Positions 1 to 8,206 of a stretch of DNA of 64,000 nt are shown here, in pieces (within the stretch, counting starts at the first letter, position 1; each line of letters begins with the position of its first letter). The notes below the pieces were generated by a model, which was given only the letters and a program-made list of their open reading frames with translations, was not told where the DNA came from and searched no databases. This DNA is from Pseudomonas resinovorans NBRC 106553 (GTDB lineage Bacteria > Pseudomonadota > Gammaproteobacteria > Pseudomonadales > Pseudomonadaceae). Where the stretch lies: the NCBI RefSeq assembly GCF_000412695.1, contig NC_021499.1, positions 3,658,001 to 3,722,000 on the forward strand, written 5' to 3'. Position numbers and translations under genes: made by a program.

Positions 1-1
1 C

Positions 2-1168
2 CCCATAATCGGCGCCCAGGTGTTCGACCGCGCCGACGGCCAGCGCGTCGCCGTGCTCGCCAGTAGCCCGAGCCTCGCCCAGGTGTTCGCCGCACGCGTC
101 TTCGACTACGGGATTTCGGTATTCCTGCTGATGCTCGCCCTGCTGGCCGCGTCGCAGTTGCTGATCCGCTTCCTGCTCAGCCACCTCGACACCCTCAAGG
201 GCGTGATGCTGCACGTCGAGCGCAGCGGCGACCTCTCCGCCCGCGTGCCACTGGAAAGCCGCGACGAAGTGGGCCAGATGGCCGGCGCCTTCAATGCCAT
301 GCAGGCCGGCTATGAACGGGTGGTCAGCACCGTGGCCCAGGCAGTGGCCCGCCTCGACGAGGGCGCCGCGCGTCTGGCCGGCAGCATGGGCGAAGTGCGC
401 CAGGGCATGCTCGGCCAGCAAAGCGAGACCGACCAGGCCGCCACCGCCATCAACGAGATGTCCGCCACCGTCCACCATATCGCCCAGCACGCCGCCGATA
501 CCCGTGACCAGTCGCAGAACGCCGACCAGTTGGCCGGTGCCGGACGACTGGTGGTGGAGCGGGTCGAAACCTCCATCGCCGGGCTCTCCTCCGGCGTGCA
601 GCAAACGGCCGAGACCATCCAGCGCCTGGCCGAGGACAGCCAGAAGATCAGCGGCGTGGTGAATGTCATCCATGGCATCGCCGAGCAGACCAACCTGCTG
701 GCGTTGAACGCCGCCATCGAAGCCGCCCGCGCCGGCGAAATGGGCCGCGGCTTCGCCGTGGTGGCCGATGAGGTGCGCAACCTGGCCAAGCGCGTCCAGG
801 ACTCCACCGACGAGATCACCAGCATGATCAACACCCTCCAGGCCGGCACCCGCGATGCCGTGGAGTTCATGCGGGAAAGCTCGCTCAAGGCCGACGATTG
901 CGTGCAGGCCGCCCACGAAGCCGGCGCGGCGCTTGCCGCCATCACCGGCGCGGTGGCGCAGATGCGCGAGAGCAACACCCAGATCGCCGTGGCCGCCGAG
1001 CAGCAGAGCCAGGTGGCCGAGGAAATGACCCGCGCGGTAGTAGGGATTCGCGACGTCACCGAACTCACGGTCGGCCAGACCGTCGAATCGGCCGCCACCA
1101 GCAACCAACTGGCGGGCCTGGCCAGCGAGCTGTCCCTGGCCATCCGCCAGCTCAAGCTGCGCGCCTGA
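2..1168 (+). CDS. Methyl-accepting chemotaxis protein, 3' part (5' end outside window)
   Basis: The frame is open to the left window edge, so this is the C-terminal part of a chemoreceptor. Visible order: end of a periplasmic sensor region, one hydrophobic segment (about residues 31-53 counted from the GTG at position 20), a HAMP linker with the [15 protein letters not shown] pattern, then a long helical signalling domain. The hairpin tip that contacts CheW and CheA is intact ([20 protein letters not shown], followed by [17 protein letters not shown]). It should signal from the inner membrane to the chemotaxis array. There is no C-terminal pentapeptide for CheR/CheB docking; the protein ends IRQLKLRA. 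The ligand cannot be told because the sensor domain is cut off. Confidence 0.95.
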   Translation, partial: PIIGAQVFDRADGQRVAVLASSPSLAQVFAARVFDYGISVFLLMLALLAASQLLIRFLLSHLDTLKGVMLHVERSGDLSARVPLESRDEVGQMAGAFNAMQAGYERVVSTVAQAVARLDEGAARLAGSMGEVRQGMLGQQSETDQAATAINEMSATVHHIAQHAADTRDQSQNADQLAGAGRLVVERVETSIAGLSSGVQQTAETIQRLAEDSQKISGVVNVIHGIAEQTNLLALNAAIEAARAGEMGRGFAVVADEVRNLAKRVQDSTDEITSMINTLQAGTRDAVEFMRESSLKADDCVQAAHEAGAALAAITGAVAQMRESNTQIAVAAEQQSQVAEEMTRAVVGIRDVTELTVGQTVESAATSNQLAGLASELSLAIRQLKLRA

Positions 1169-1266
1169 TGGGCTAGTACAAGACGCTATCCGCCCCATAG
1201 GCAGAAGGCATTCGCCGGCCCGCGAGGGCCGGACTATGCTCCCGGCATTCCCTCGAGGAGCCGACC

Positions 1267-1623
1267 ATGGGCAAACGACTTCCCAACCTGCACGCGTGGC
1301 AATGGCGGAGCTACTCCGACAACCACCAGCATCCCGCCAACCTGATACTCCACGTGCTCGCCGTGCCGCTGTTCATCCTGGCGGCGATCACGCTGGTCTA
1401 CGGATTGTTCAGCTTCAGTTTCCGTCCCCTGGTGCTGGGCATCATCGGCATCGCCGCGTCCCTGGCCCTGCAGGCCCGGGGACACAAGCTCGAAGCCCAG
1501 CAACCGGAACCCTTCGCGGGCCGCCGTGACGCCATGGGTCGGTTGCTGGTGGAACAGTTCGTCACCTTCCCACGCTTCCTGCTCAGCGGCCGTTGGTGGC
1601 GCAACTGGCGCAATAAGCGCTGA
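1267..1623 (+). CDS. DUF962/Mpo1-like small membrane protein
   Basis: 118 residues beginning MGKRLPNLHAWQWRSYSDNH, with two adjacent hydrophobic segments (about residues 28-47 and 53-68) and a basic C-terminus rich in Trp and Arg. The N-terminal W..Y...H.HP.N pattern is typical of the DUF962/YGL010w (Mpo1-like) family. The yeast member is a 2-hydroxy fatty acid dioxygenase that uses iron bound by conserved His residues; whether the bacterial form does this is not known to me. Start is supported by AGGAG nine bases upstream. It stands alone between the chemoreceptor gene and a convergent thioesterase gene. Confidence 0.8.
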   Translation: MGKRLPNLHAWQWRSYSDNHQHPANLILHVLAVPLFILAAITLVYGLFSFSFRPLVLGIIGIAASLALQARGHKLEAQQPEPFAGRRDAMGRLLVEQFVTFPRFLLSGRWWRNWRNKR

Positions 1624-1672
1624 GGCCGTCCTTCGCTTCGAATCGGCGCGGGGATCGTTCGCGATAGCGTAG

Positions 1673-1689
1673 CCCGGATGTAATCCGGG
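1673..1689. repeat. Short inverted repeat, GTAGCCCGGAT-type intergenic repeat
   Basis: Perfect 7-bp arms CCCGGAT and ATCCGGG around GTA, preceded by AGCGTAG. This word is scattered in many Pseudomonas intergenic regions. It lies between two convergent genes (DUF962 ends 1623, thioesterase ends 1724) and has no T-run, so it is a repeat or weak bidirectional terminator rather than a clear terminator. Confidence 0.55.
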
Positions 1690-1723
1690 GGATGGCGCGC
1701 ACCGCTACCTCTCCCCGCCGCGA

Positions 1724-2521
1724 TCAGCCGAACACCACCACGGTCTGCCGGCTCAGGGCCACCAGTTCGCCGGAGGCCGACCAGAGCGCCGCCGCCGCGT
1801 GGCCATAGCCATCGCGCGCGTGCTCGATGCGCGCGCGGTACTTGCACCAGTCGAGGGTATCCAGCGCCGCCAGCGGCTGGACGAATTCAATGGTCCAGGT
1901 CAGGGTGCTGCCCGGTGCCGGCGACGGCAGGTGCGGCACGGTGGCCGGCGGCCAGGCATCCACCAGGGCCAGCAGGTGGGACTCGGTCAGGGGCTCCTGA
2001 ACCACGTCGCCACGGAAACGCACCCAGCCGCCCATGTCACGCTCGCGGCTGCCGGAGAAGGGCAAGCCGCCAATCGACCAGCGCATCGCCAGGTGGCGGG
2101 TGAATTCCGGGGTGACTCCCGGAATGAAGGGCAGCTCGTAGCAATCCTCCACCGGCTTCATCTCGGGCGCGGGCTCGGCGTCCATCTGCACCACCGACTG
2201 CCGCGAGCCGCCAAAGCTGCCCTGCACCAGCGCCACCACCTGGCCCTTCTGCACCACGCGGCAGAACACCTGGCTGACGGCCTTGCCTTCGCGCAGCAGC
2301 TCGGCTTCGAAACTGGCCGGAACCTCGGGCTCCAGCGGACCCACGAAGGTGGTGGCCAGGGAGCGCACCGGTCGCCCCGCTTCGACCTTCGCACGCATGG
2401 CCTCGAAGGCCAGCGCAGCGACCACGCCACCGAAGGCCGCCCTTCCCTGTCCCCAGGCCGCAGGCACCACCACGGCGCTCGGGTTGCTGCGAGCGGCCTG
2501 GATCAATTCGGAAAATCTCAT
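1724..2521 (-). CDS. Acyl-CoA thioesterase family protein (double hotdog)
   Basis: 265 residues. The first half carries the hotdog pattern GRAAFGGVVAALAFEAM followed by VRSLATTFVGPLEPEVPASFEAELLREGK, and the second half has WTIEFVQPLAALDTLDW. This matches TesB-like/4HBT_3 proteins built from two fused hotdog folds. Members hydrolyse acyl-CoA thioesters in the cytoplasm. The substrate cannot be read from sequence. An AGGGA precedes the ATG. It is transcribed away from the CHAD gene by about 115 bp and converges on the DUF962 gene. Confidence 0.85.
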   Translation of the reverse strand: MRFSELIQAARSNPSAVVVPAAWGQGRAAFGGVVAALAFEAMRAKVEAGRPVRSLATTFVGPLEPEVPASFEAELLREGKAVSQVFCRVVQKGQVVALVQGSFGGSRQSVVQMDAEPAPEMKPVEDCYELPFIPGVTPEFTRHLAMRWSIGGLPFSGSRERDMGGWVRFRGDVVQEPLTESHLLALVDAWPPATVPHLPSPAPGSTLTWTIEFVQPLAALDTLDWCKYRARIEHARDGYGHAAAALWSASGELVALSRQTVVVFG

Positions 2522-2636
2522 CGCAAATCCCTGTAGTCGAATGCCCAGTCGGCGATCTTAGGGCATTGGCTCACCCAGCCGAAAGGTGCGCCGCAGGGCT
2601 GCCGCGCCAAGGCTGAGGGGAGATGCGCCAAGTACT

Positions 2637-3398
2637 TCAGGACAGGCGTCGCAACAGCTTCTCCAGCACCCGGTCAGAGCGCACTTCGGCCGCATGCAGC
2701 GCCACCTGCCAGGCACGCACGCGTGGTCGCAGGTCCGGTTCATGTTCGGCCCGGGCCAGCCACTGCAGGTTGTCGTGCCATTTACCCAGCGCCGATTGCG
2801 CGCCCACCAGCAGACGCATGGTCCTGGGTGAAAGGCTGACGACGCCCTGATATGCGTCCAGCCCATAGCGCAGGCGCTTGATCAGCAGGCGCAGGCGATG
2901 GCGGTCGTGGGCGGGATCACGCAGGCCCCGTTCGAGCCGGCGCCGGCTCTTGCGCAAGGAGTTTTCAACGGATTGGCGCGGTGCCTTCATCAACTTTTCG
3001 CGGTCGTAGACCCGCATCAGGTGCGGCCAGGCTTCCAACACCTGGAACAGGCGCGTCAACTCCGGCGCCAGGAGGAGTTGCGCGTAACCACTGCGCCGTG
3101 CCTTTTCGCGCGGGGTGGTGAGGCGATCCAGGCCATGGCCGCGCAGCTCGGCTATCAGTACTTCCAGGTCCCGCAGCGGCCCACTCAGCCTCGCCAGGTC
3201 GGCCGCCGCCTCATTCAGCACGTCCACCGCCGGGAGTCCCCGCAGCGGGCGCAACAGGCTGCGCAGGCGCCGGGTGGTCACCCGCAGATCGTGCAGCGCC
3301 TCCGCGTCCGTACCCGCAGCCAGGCGTTCGACACAGGCTCGCAGGCGGACCTCAAGACCAATGACCTGAGCGATCAGGTCGTCCAGCATTCTGGCCAT
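2637..3398 (-). CDS. CHAD domain protein
   Basis: 253 residues formed of paired helices with conserved His and Arg patterns (EALHDLRVTTRRLRSLLRPL near residue 40; RHRLRLLIKRLRYGLDAY in the second half), the signature of the CHAD domain. CHAD proteins bind inorganic polyphosphate and often accompany CYTH triphosphatases; no CYTH domain is present here. I prefer the start at 3398 over an in-frame ATG at 3407, because GGAG lies nine bases before the former and directly abuts the latter. It follows tgpA in the same direction after a 56-bp gap, so read-through is possible. Confidence 0.85.
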   Translation of the reverse strand: MARMLDDLIAQVIGLEVRLRACVERLAAGTDAEALHDLRVTTRRLRSLLRPLRGLPAVDVLNEAAADLARLSGPLRDLEVLIAELRGHGLDRLTTPREKARRSGYAQLLLAPELTRLFQVLEAWPHLMRVYDREKLMKAPRQSVENSLRKSRRRLERGLRDPAHDRHRLRLLIKRLRYGLDAYQGVVSLSPRTMRLLVGAQSALGKWHDNLQWLARAEHEPDLRPRVRAWQVALHAAEVRSDRVLEKLLRRLS

Positions 3399-3454
3399 TA
3401 TCGGCATCTCCAGACATCAGGCCTGCGTGTGGGCAGGGCATTACTCAGCATGGA

Positions 3455-5443
3455 TCATCCGCGCACACCCCGCAGGCGCCAGGGCAACGCCTTGCGCAGC
3501 GCGCGCAGCGGCTTGGCCGGGTCGGCAGCGGGCCGATCCGCGTAGCGGCTGGCTTCGAAGGCGGCAAGGAAGGCGCTGATCTGCGCCGCCTGGCGGGGCA
3601 GCTCGCGGCTGGCCCGCTCGGCGAATGTCCGTGCACCTTCACCCTTGCGGCGCTGCACGCCATGGCGCGCGAGCAACCGCTCGAATACCTGGAACTGGCG
3701 CAGCTGCCGGTCGCGCTCGCGGCGCCAGGGCGCGAACAGCACCAGCGCCAGCAGCGCCAGCAACACCGCCCCCGCGGCCACCAGGCCGATGCCCAGGGCG
3801 CGACCATCGATGCTGCCGAACCAGCCCCGAACCAGCTGCAGCTGCAACTCGCCCTGGTAGCCCAGCACCCAGCGCTGCCAGCCGTAATTGAGGTTGTCCC
3901 AACCGAGGCGCAGCTGGTTCAGCCAGGCCAACTGACGGAAGCGCAGCGGCGACAACGGAGAACCTTCGAGGAAGCTCTGTTCGCCTGCCAGGGCCTCCTC
4001 CAGGCCGCGTTCGATGCGGCTCGGCGACACCTGGAAGGTGGGATCGACGCTCACCCAGCCACGCCCCGGCAGCCAGTACTCCACCCAGGCATGGGCGTCG
4101 AACTGGTGCACCAGCACATAGTTGCCACTGGGGTTGAGCTCACCCCCCTGGTAACCCGCCACCACCCGCGCGGGAATCCCGGCGGCACGCAGCACGAAGG
4201 TCATCGCGCCGGCGTAGTGGGCACAGAAGCCACGGCGGGTATCGAAGAGGAAGGCGTCGACATTGTCCGTCCCCAGGGGCGGCGGCTTCAGGGTGTAGAC
4301 GAAGGGCTCGCGATTGAAGTGGGCGAGCAACGCCTCCACCAACTGTTGCGGCTCGGCATGCCGCTGCTTCAGCTCCTCGGCCCAGGCGCGGCTGCGCGGA
4401 TCGCCTTGCGGCGGCAACTGCAGGGCACGGCGCAAGGTCGCCGGATCACCTTCGGGTTCGCGCAGCGCAGCGGGCCAGGAGGTGACCTGATAGAGCAGTG
4501 GCCTCTCCACCGGCCGGCGCCGTTCCAGACCGAAATCGGCGCGGGCGCGAACGCCCTCGGCGCTTGTCTCGGCCACGTCCAGGCCGAACAGCCAGGGCCG
4601 GGCACTGGGCTGCATGACGATGCTGTAGCGCAACGGCTCGCCCTGCCGGCGCCAGATGGCGGCCGGTCCCTGCTGGGCCCCCAGGGTCTGGGACCAGCGA
4701 CGGCCGTCGAAACGCTCCAGGGTCAGGGCACGCCAGTAGAGCTGGTTCAGCGGCGGTACGGGGCCTTCGAAGCTGGCGCGGAAGGCCAGGTCGCCGGAAC
4801 GGCTGAGCTCGGCGATATCCGCCGGGCTCATCACATCGGACAGGCCGGTGACACCCTTGTCGCTGGGCAGCGGCAGCGACCAGAGCGGCCCCAGGCGCGG
4901 AAAGAACAGGAACAGCAGCAGCATCAGCGGAATGGCCTGCAGCAGCAGGCCGCCGGCGGCCTTCAGCGGCACCAGGGGCCGCTCGGCGAAGCGACTCTGC
5001 TGCAAGCCCACCAGCGCGGCCAGCAGGGCGCAGACGGGCAACAGGCTGTATAGCGCGGCGAGCATGCCGTCGTTGAACAGGTAGGCGGTGACCTGGGTGA
5101 AGAAGCCCAGCAGGATCAGCACCAGCGCGTCCCGCTGGCTGCGCAGTTCCACCAGCTTGAGGATGAACACCGCCACCAGCAGCACCACGGCGGCCTCCAG
5201 CCCCACCAAAGTGCCCCTGGAGAAGAACACGCCAAGGCCGGCCGCCAGGATCAGCCCGATCCTGACCAGGCGGCCGGGGTACTCTGCGCGCATGCGGAAG
5301 ATCTGGATGCGCCACGCCGCGCAGCCCAGCCACATGGCGATGATCCACAGGGGCAGGTACGGCAGGTGCGGCAGGATCACCAGCACCTGGGCCACCAGCA
5401 GCCAGGTCAGGCCGATGCGGGTAATCGGCAGGCTGGCCTTCAT
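3455..5443 (-). CDS. tgpA: TgpA-type membrane transglutaminase
   Basis: 662 residues. The N-terminal 185 residues hold about six membrane segments, residues 200-555 form a periplasmic transglutaminase-like region, one membrane segment follows (VAAGAVLLALLALVLF), and the tail is a DUF4129-type cytoplasmic domain. The catalytic triad is visible as C407 (RRGFCAHYAGAM), H451 (DAHAWVEYW) and D467 (SVDPTF); spacing agrees with the C404/H448/D464 triad I recall for P. aeruginosa TgpA, which is essential for viability there. The start overlaps the DUF58 stop by four bases (ATGA), so it is the third gene of the moxR-DUF58-tgpA operon. Confidence 0.93.
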   Translation of the reverse strand: MKASLPITRIGLTWLLVAQVLVILPHLPYLPLWIIAMWLGCAAWRIQIFRMRAEYPGRLVRIGLILAAGLGVFFSRGTLVGLEAAVVLLVAVFILKLVELRSQRDALVLILLGFFTQVTAYLFNDGMLAALYSLLPVCALLAALVGLQQSRFAERPLVPLKAAGGLLLQAIPLMLLLFLFFPRLGPLWSLPLPSDKGVTGLSDVMSPADIAELSRSGDLAFRASFEGPVPPLNQLYWRALTLERFDGRRWSQTLGAQQGPAAIWRRQGEPLRYSIVMQPSARPWLFGLDVAETSAEGVRARADFGLERRRPVERPLLYQVTSWPAALREPEGDPATLRRALQLPPQGDPRSRAWAEELKQRHAEPQQLVEALLAHFNREPFVYTLKPPPLGTDNVDAFLFDTRRGFCAHYAGAMTFVLRAAGIPARVVAGYQGGELNPSGNYVLVHQFDAHAWVEYWLPGRGWVSVDPTFQVSPSRIERGLEEALAGEQSFLEGSPLSPLRFRQLAWLNQLRLGWDNLNYGWQRWVLGYQGELQLQLVRGWFGSIDGRALGIGLVAAGAVLLALLALVLFAPWRRERDRQLRQFQVFERLLARHGVQRRKGEGARTFAERASRELPRQAAQISAFLAAFEASRYADRPAADPAKPLRALRKALPWRLRGVRG

Positions 5444-6387
5444 CGGGCGTGGCCGTACAGCGCCAGGGCGCGCAGACAGGCCTCACGGTGGGCTTCGCCG
5501 ACGTCCGGCGCCAGCACCTGGCCGCCCAGGCGCAGGCCGAACGGCTGGCCACGGGAAGAAAACTGCAGCACCCAGTGGCAGAGCATGCCCAGGCGCTGCT
5601 CCAGGCCTCCATCGACTCGTTCCAGGTCGAGCCACAGATCGCGCCCGGCGAGGGCGGCGAACTCCTTCACGAACAGCCCCTGGCCACGGGAATAGGCCTT
5701 CCAGTGCAGGCGCCGGCGCGAATCTCCCGGCTGGTAGGCACGCAGCCCCTGGTAGTCGTCGGCCCCCACGCCCAGCACATGCTGGCCGTCATCCTCCTCA
5801 TCCTCGCCCTGCCCCGGCGTCAGCGGCAGGTCGCCCGCCAGCGGATGGGGGTACACCAGCAGCGCCTGGTCCAGGTCGATCCAGCTCCAGGCCACCAGCA
5901 AGCCCAGCGGATACCGGCTCTCGACCCGCAGGCGCCCGGGCCGCAGCCAGCCACGGTGTTCGGTGGGCAGGTGCAGCTCCACCGGGCAAACGCCCCTGGC
6001 GGGTACATCCAGCACTTGCAGGGGCAAGGGCGGCCAGCCCACGGCAATGGCCTGGTGCTCGCGGCCGGCGCTTTCCAGGATGAAATGGAAGTGCGCCTGC
6101 TCACCGAGGAACACCGGCGCGCCGCCGGCGGCCTTGAGGGTCAGCCCCGCCAGGTTGCGGAAGGTGTGCAGGATGGCCACGAGGAACACCGACAGCAGGA
6201 GGAAGGTCAGTGCATAGGCCAGGCTGTTCTGATAGTTGATCGCCACCAACAGCATCGGCACCAGGGCCAGGCCGAAGGCCAGTCCGGCGCGGGTCGGCAG
6301 GATGAAGATGCGCCGCTGATCGAGGCGGACCTGGCTGGCCGGCGGGATGCGCCGGGCGAGCCAGCGGGCGACCTGGGCTTCCAGCAT
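5440..6387 (-). CDS. DUF58 domain protein
   Basis: 315 residues. Two hydrophobic stretches near the N-terminus (AGLAFGLALVPMLLVAINY and YALTFLLLSVFLVAILHTF) are followed by the DUF58 core with GADDYQGLRAYQPGDSRRRL and HWKAYSRGQGL, the part related to von Willebrand A folds. DUF58 proteins commonly work with MoxR ATPases, possibly in cell-envelope assembly. I chose MLEAQVARWLARR as the start because its ATG shares one base with the moxR stop (TGATG). It also overlaps tgpA by four bases, giving a translationally coupled operon. Confidence 0.9.
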   Translation of the reverse strand: MLEAQVARWLARRIPPASQVRLDQRRIFILPTRAGLAFGLALVPMLLVAINYQNSLAYALTFLLLSVFLVAILHTFRNLAGLTLKAAGGAPVFLGEQAHFHFILESAGREHQAIAVGWPPLPLQVLDVPARGVCPVELHLPTEHRGWLRPGRLRVESRYPLGLLVAWSWIDLDQALLVYPHPLAGDLPLTPGQGEDEEDDGQHVLGVGADDYQGLRAYQPGDSRRRLHWKAYSRGQGLFVKEFAALAGRDLWLDLERVDGGLEQRLGMLCHWVLQFSSRGQPFGLRLGGQVLAPDVGEAHREACLRALALYGHAR

Positions 6388-7304
6388 CAGAGGGCCGGCA
6401 CTTCGCGCAGCAGCCACTGCACCAGCGCGCCGCCGCCATGGCCGGCCGGATCGGCGCGCTCGCGCAGGCGGTGGCCGACCACCGAGGGCAGCACGGCCTG
6501 GACGTCTTCCGGGATCACGTAGTCGCGCCCGGCCAGCAGCGCCCAGGCACGGGCCGCGGAAAGCAGCGCCAGGCTGGCGCGCGGCGACAGGCCCCAGGCG
6601 AACTGCGGTTGGGTGCGGGTGGCGTCCACCAGGCGCAGCACGTAGTCCACCAGGGCGTCACGGGCGATGACCTTGGGCACTTCGGCCTGGATCGCGCGCA
6701 GCTCGGCGTGGGTGAATACCGGCTCCAGGCGCGGCAGCAGCTCGCGGCGCGCCTCGCCCTGCAGCAGGGCCTTCTCCGCGGCCTTGGCCGGATAGCCGAG
6801 GGACAGGCGCATGAGGAAGCGGTCCAGCTGGGATTCCGGCAAGGCAAAGGTGCCGCCCTGGCTGACCGGGTTCTGGGTGGCGATGACGAAGAAGGGCTCC
6901 GGCAGCGGCCGGGTGGCGCCCTCGATGGTCACCTGCCCCTCCTCCATGGCCTCCAGCAAGGCGCTCTGGCTTTTTGGCGTGGCGCGGTTGATCTCGTCGG
7001 CCAGCACCAGTTCGGCGAACACCGGGCCGGGGTGGAAGATGAACTGGCCGCTGTCCTTGTCGAACACCGAGGTGCCGAGGATGTCCCCGGGCAGCAGGTC
7101 GGAGGTGAACTGGATGCGCTGGAAGCCCAGCCCCAGCACTTTGGCCAGGGCATGGCCCAGGGTGGTCTTGCCCATGCCGGGCAGGTCTTCGATCAGCAGG
7201 TGCCCGCGGGCCAGCAGGCAGGCCAGGGCCAGGCGTACCTGCGCCTCCTTGCCCAGTAGTACCTGATTGACCGCGTGCAGACAGGCATCCAGTTTGGTTC
7301 GCAT
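6387..7304 (-). CDS. MoxR-family AAA+ ATPase
   Basis: 305 residues. Walker A is GMGKTTLGH (about residue 47), the Walker B region is LVLADEINRATPKSQSALLEAMEE, sensor 1 is VIATQNPVSQGGT, and LSPRASLALLSAARAWA forms the lid/sensor 2 region. MoxR ATPases act as chaperone-like remodelling factors for partner proteins, usually a DUF58 protein encoded next door, as here. The start at 7304 is supported by AGGGAG; an upstream in-frame codon at 7373 lacks a site. It is the first gene of the operon moxR-DUF58-tgpA. Confidence 0.92.
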   Translation of the reverse strand: MRTKLDACLHAVNQVLLGKEAQVRLALACLLARGHLLIEDLPGMGKTTLGHALAKVLGLGFQRIQFTSDLLPGDILGTSVFDKDSGQFIFHPGPVFAELVLADEINRATPKSQSALLEAMEEGQVTIEGATRPLPEPFFVIATQNPVSQGGTFALPESQLDRFLMRLSLGYPAKAAEKALLQGEARRELLPRLEPVFTHAELRAIQAEVPKVIARDALVDYVLRLVDATRTQPQFAWGLSPRASLALLSAARAWALLAGRDYVIPEDVQAVLPSVVGHRLRERADPAGHGGGALVQWLLREVPAL

Positions 7305-7391
7305 TCGTCGCTCCCTGTGCAATGCGACGATGCTACTGGCCGGCCGGGCAATGGCATAGCGCCCGGCAAACATTACTCATGAAACTGTGCG

Positions 7392-8054
7392 TCAGCTCGC
7401 TGACCCGGCCTCGGCGTGCAGGTCGCCGGCGAGCAGGGTCGCGCCCTCGCGGAACAGATGCGGATAGACGCCGGCCAGGTGGTCGAAGAACAGTTGCTCC
7501 GGCAGGTCGGCGAACTGGCCATGGTCGGCCAGGTACTCCATGTAGCGCTCGCCCTCGCGATTGAAGGGGTGGAAGACGCTGTCGCTGCGGCCATCGAATG
7601 CCAGCGGCGCCACATTGAACAGCCGGCACAGGGCCAGGTTGAAGGCAGGCGTGGCCTTCACCCAGCGCTCGTCGAGGTACAGCTCGGTGTAGCCGTGCAT
7701 GGCGAACACTTCGCTGCGCAGCAGCTCCAGCAGCCGGGGCGTGGCCAGGTGGTTGCGCACGTCGGCCAGGCCGATGCGTGCGGGGATGCCGCAATGCCGC
7801 GCGCAGGCGGCCAGCAGGATCGCCTTGGGTACGCAGTAGGACTCGCCCGCGGCCAGCGCGTGGCTGGCTTTCAGCGTTTGCGGATCGCGGCTGAAGACAT
7901 AAGGGTTGTAGCGGATCTCGTCACGCACCGCGTGGTACAGGCTGACGGCCTGCTCGATGGGGTCGCGGCTGGCGCCACGGTGTTTTTCCGCGAACTCGAC
8001 CACCAGGGGGTGGTCACTATCAACGAAGCGGCCGGGTTCCAGGTAGCGCTGCAT
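7392..8054 (-). CDS. Transglutaminase-like cysteine protein, stand-alone
   Basis: 220 residues with a transglutaminase-like core: C74 in AAGESYCVPKAILLAA, then GIPARIGLADVRNH, and H120 in FAMHGYTELYLDERW. The third acid residue is less clear, as the usual DPT is replaced by ATPAFN. No signal peptide or membrane segment is visible, so it is probably cytoplasmic, unlike TgpA. Such proteins hydrolyse or transfer amide bonds in peptides; the substrate is unknown. It lies upstream of moxR in the same direction with an 87-bp gap and may be part of the same transcription unit. An AGGAGA site precedes the ATG. Confidence 0.85.
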   Translation of the reverse strand: MQRYLEPGRFVDSDHPLVVEFAEKHRGASRDPIEQAVSLYHAVRDEIRYNPYVFSRDPQTLKASHALAAGESYCVPKAILLAACARHCGIPARIGLADVRNHLATPRLLELLRSEVFAMHGYTELYLDERWVKATPAFNLALCRLFNVAPLAFDGRSDSVFHPFNREGERYMEYLADHGQFADLPEQLFFDHLAGVYPHLFREGATLLAGDLHAEAGSAS

Positions 8055-8206
8055 GGGGAATCTCCTCGGGGCAGTGGCCTCAGTCTATCCAGCGCTCCAG
8101 TGTACGGGGTACGACATTCCGGCCAAGCTCGGCGTTTCTGTCGCCATGTCCATGGCCGGCGACTAAGCTCGAGGCGGCCACGCGCCGCCATCAAGGAGGA
8201 TCGACC

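Noticed and set aside
3662..5053. 463-residue plus-strand frame
   Set aside because: Antisense to tgpA, which has an intact catalytic triad and membrane helices.
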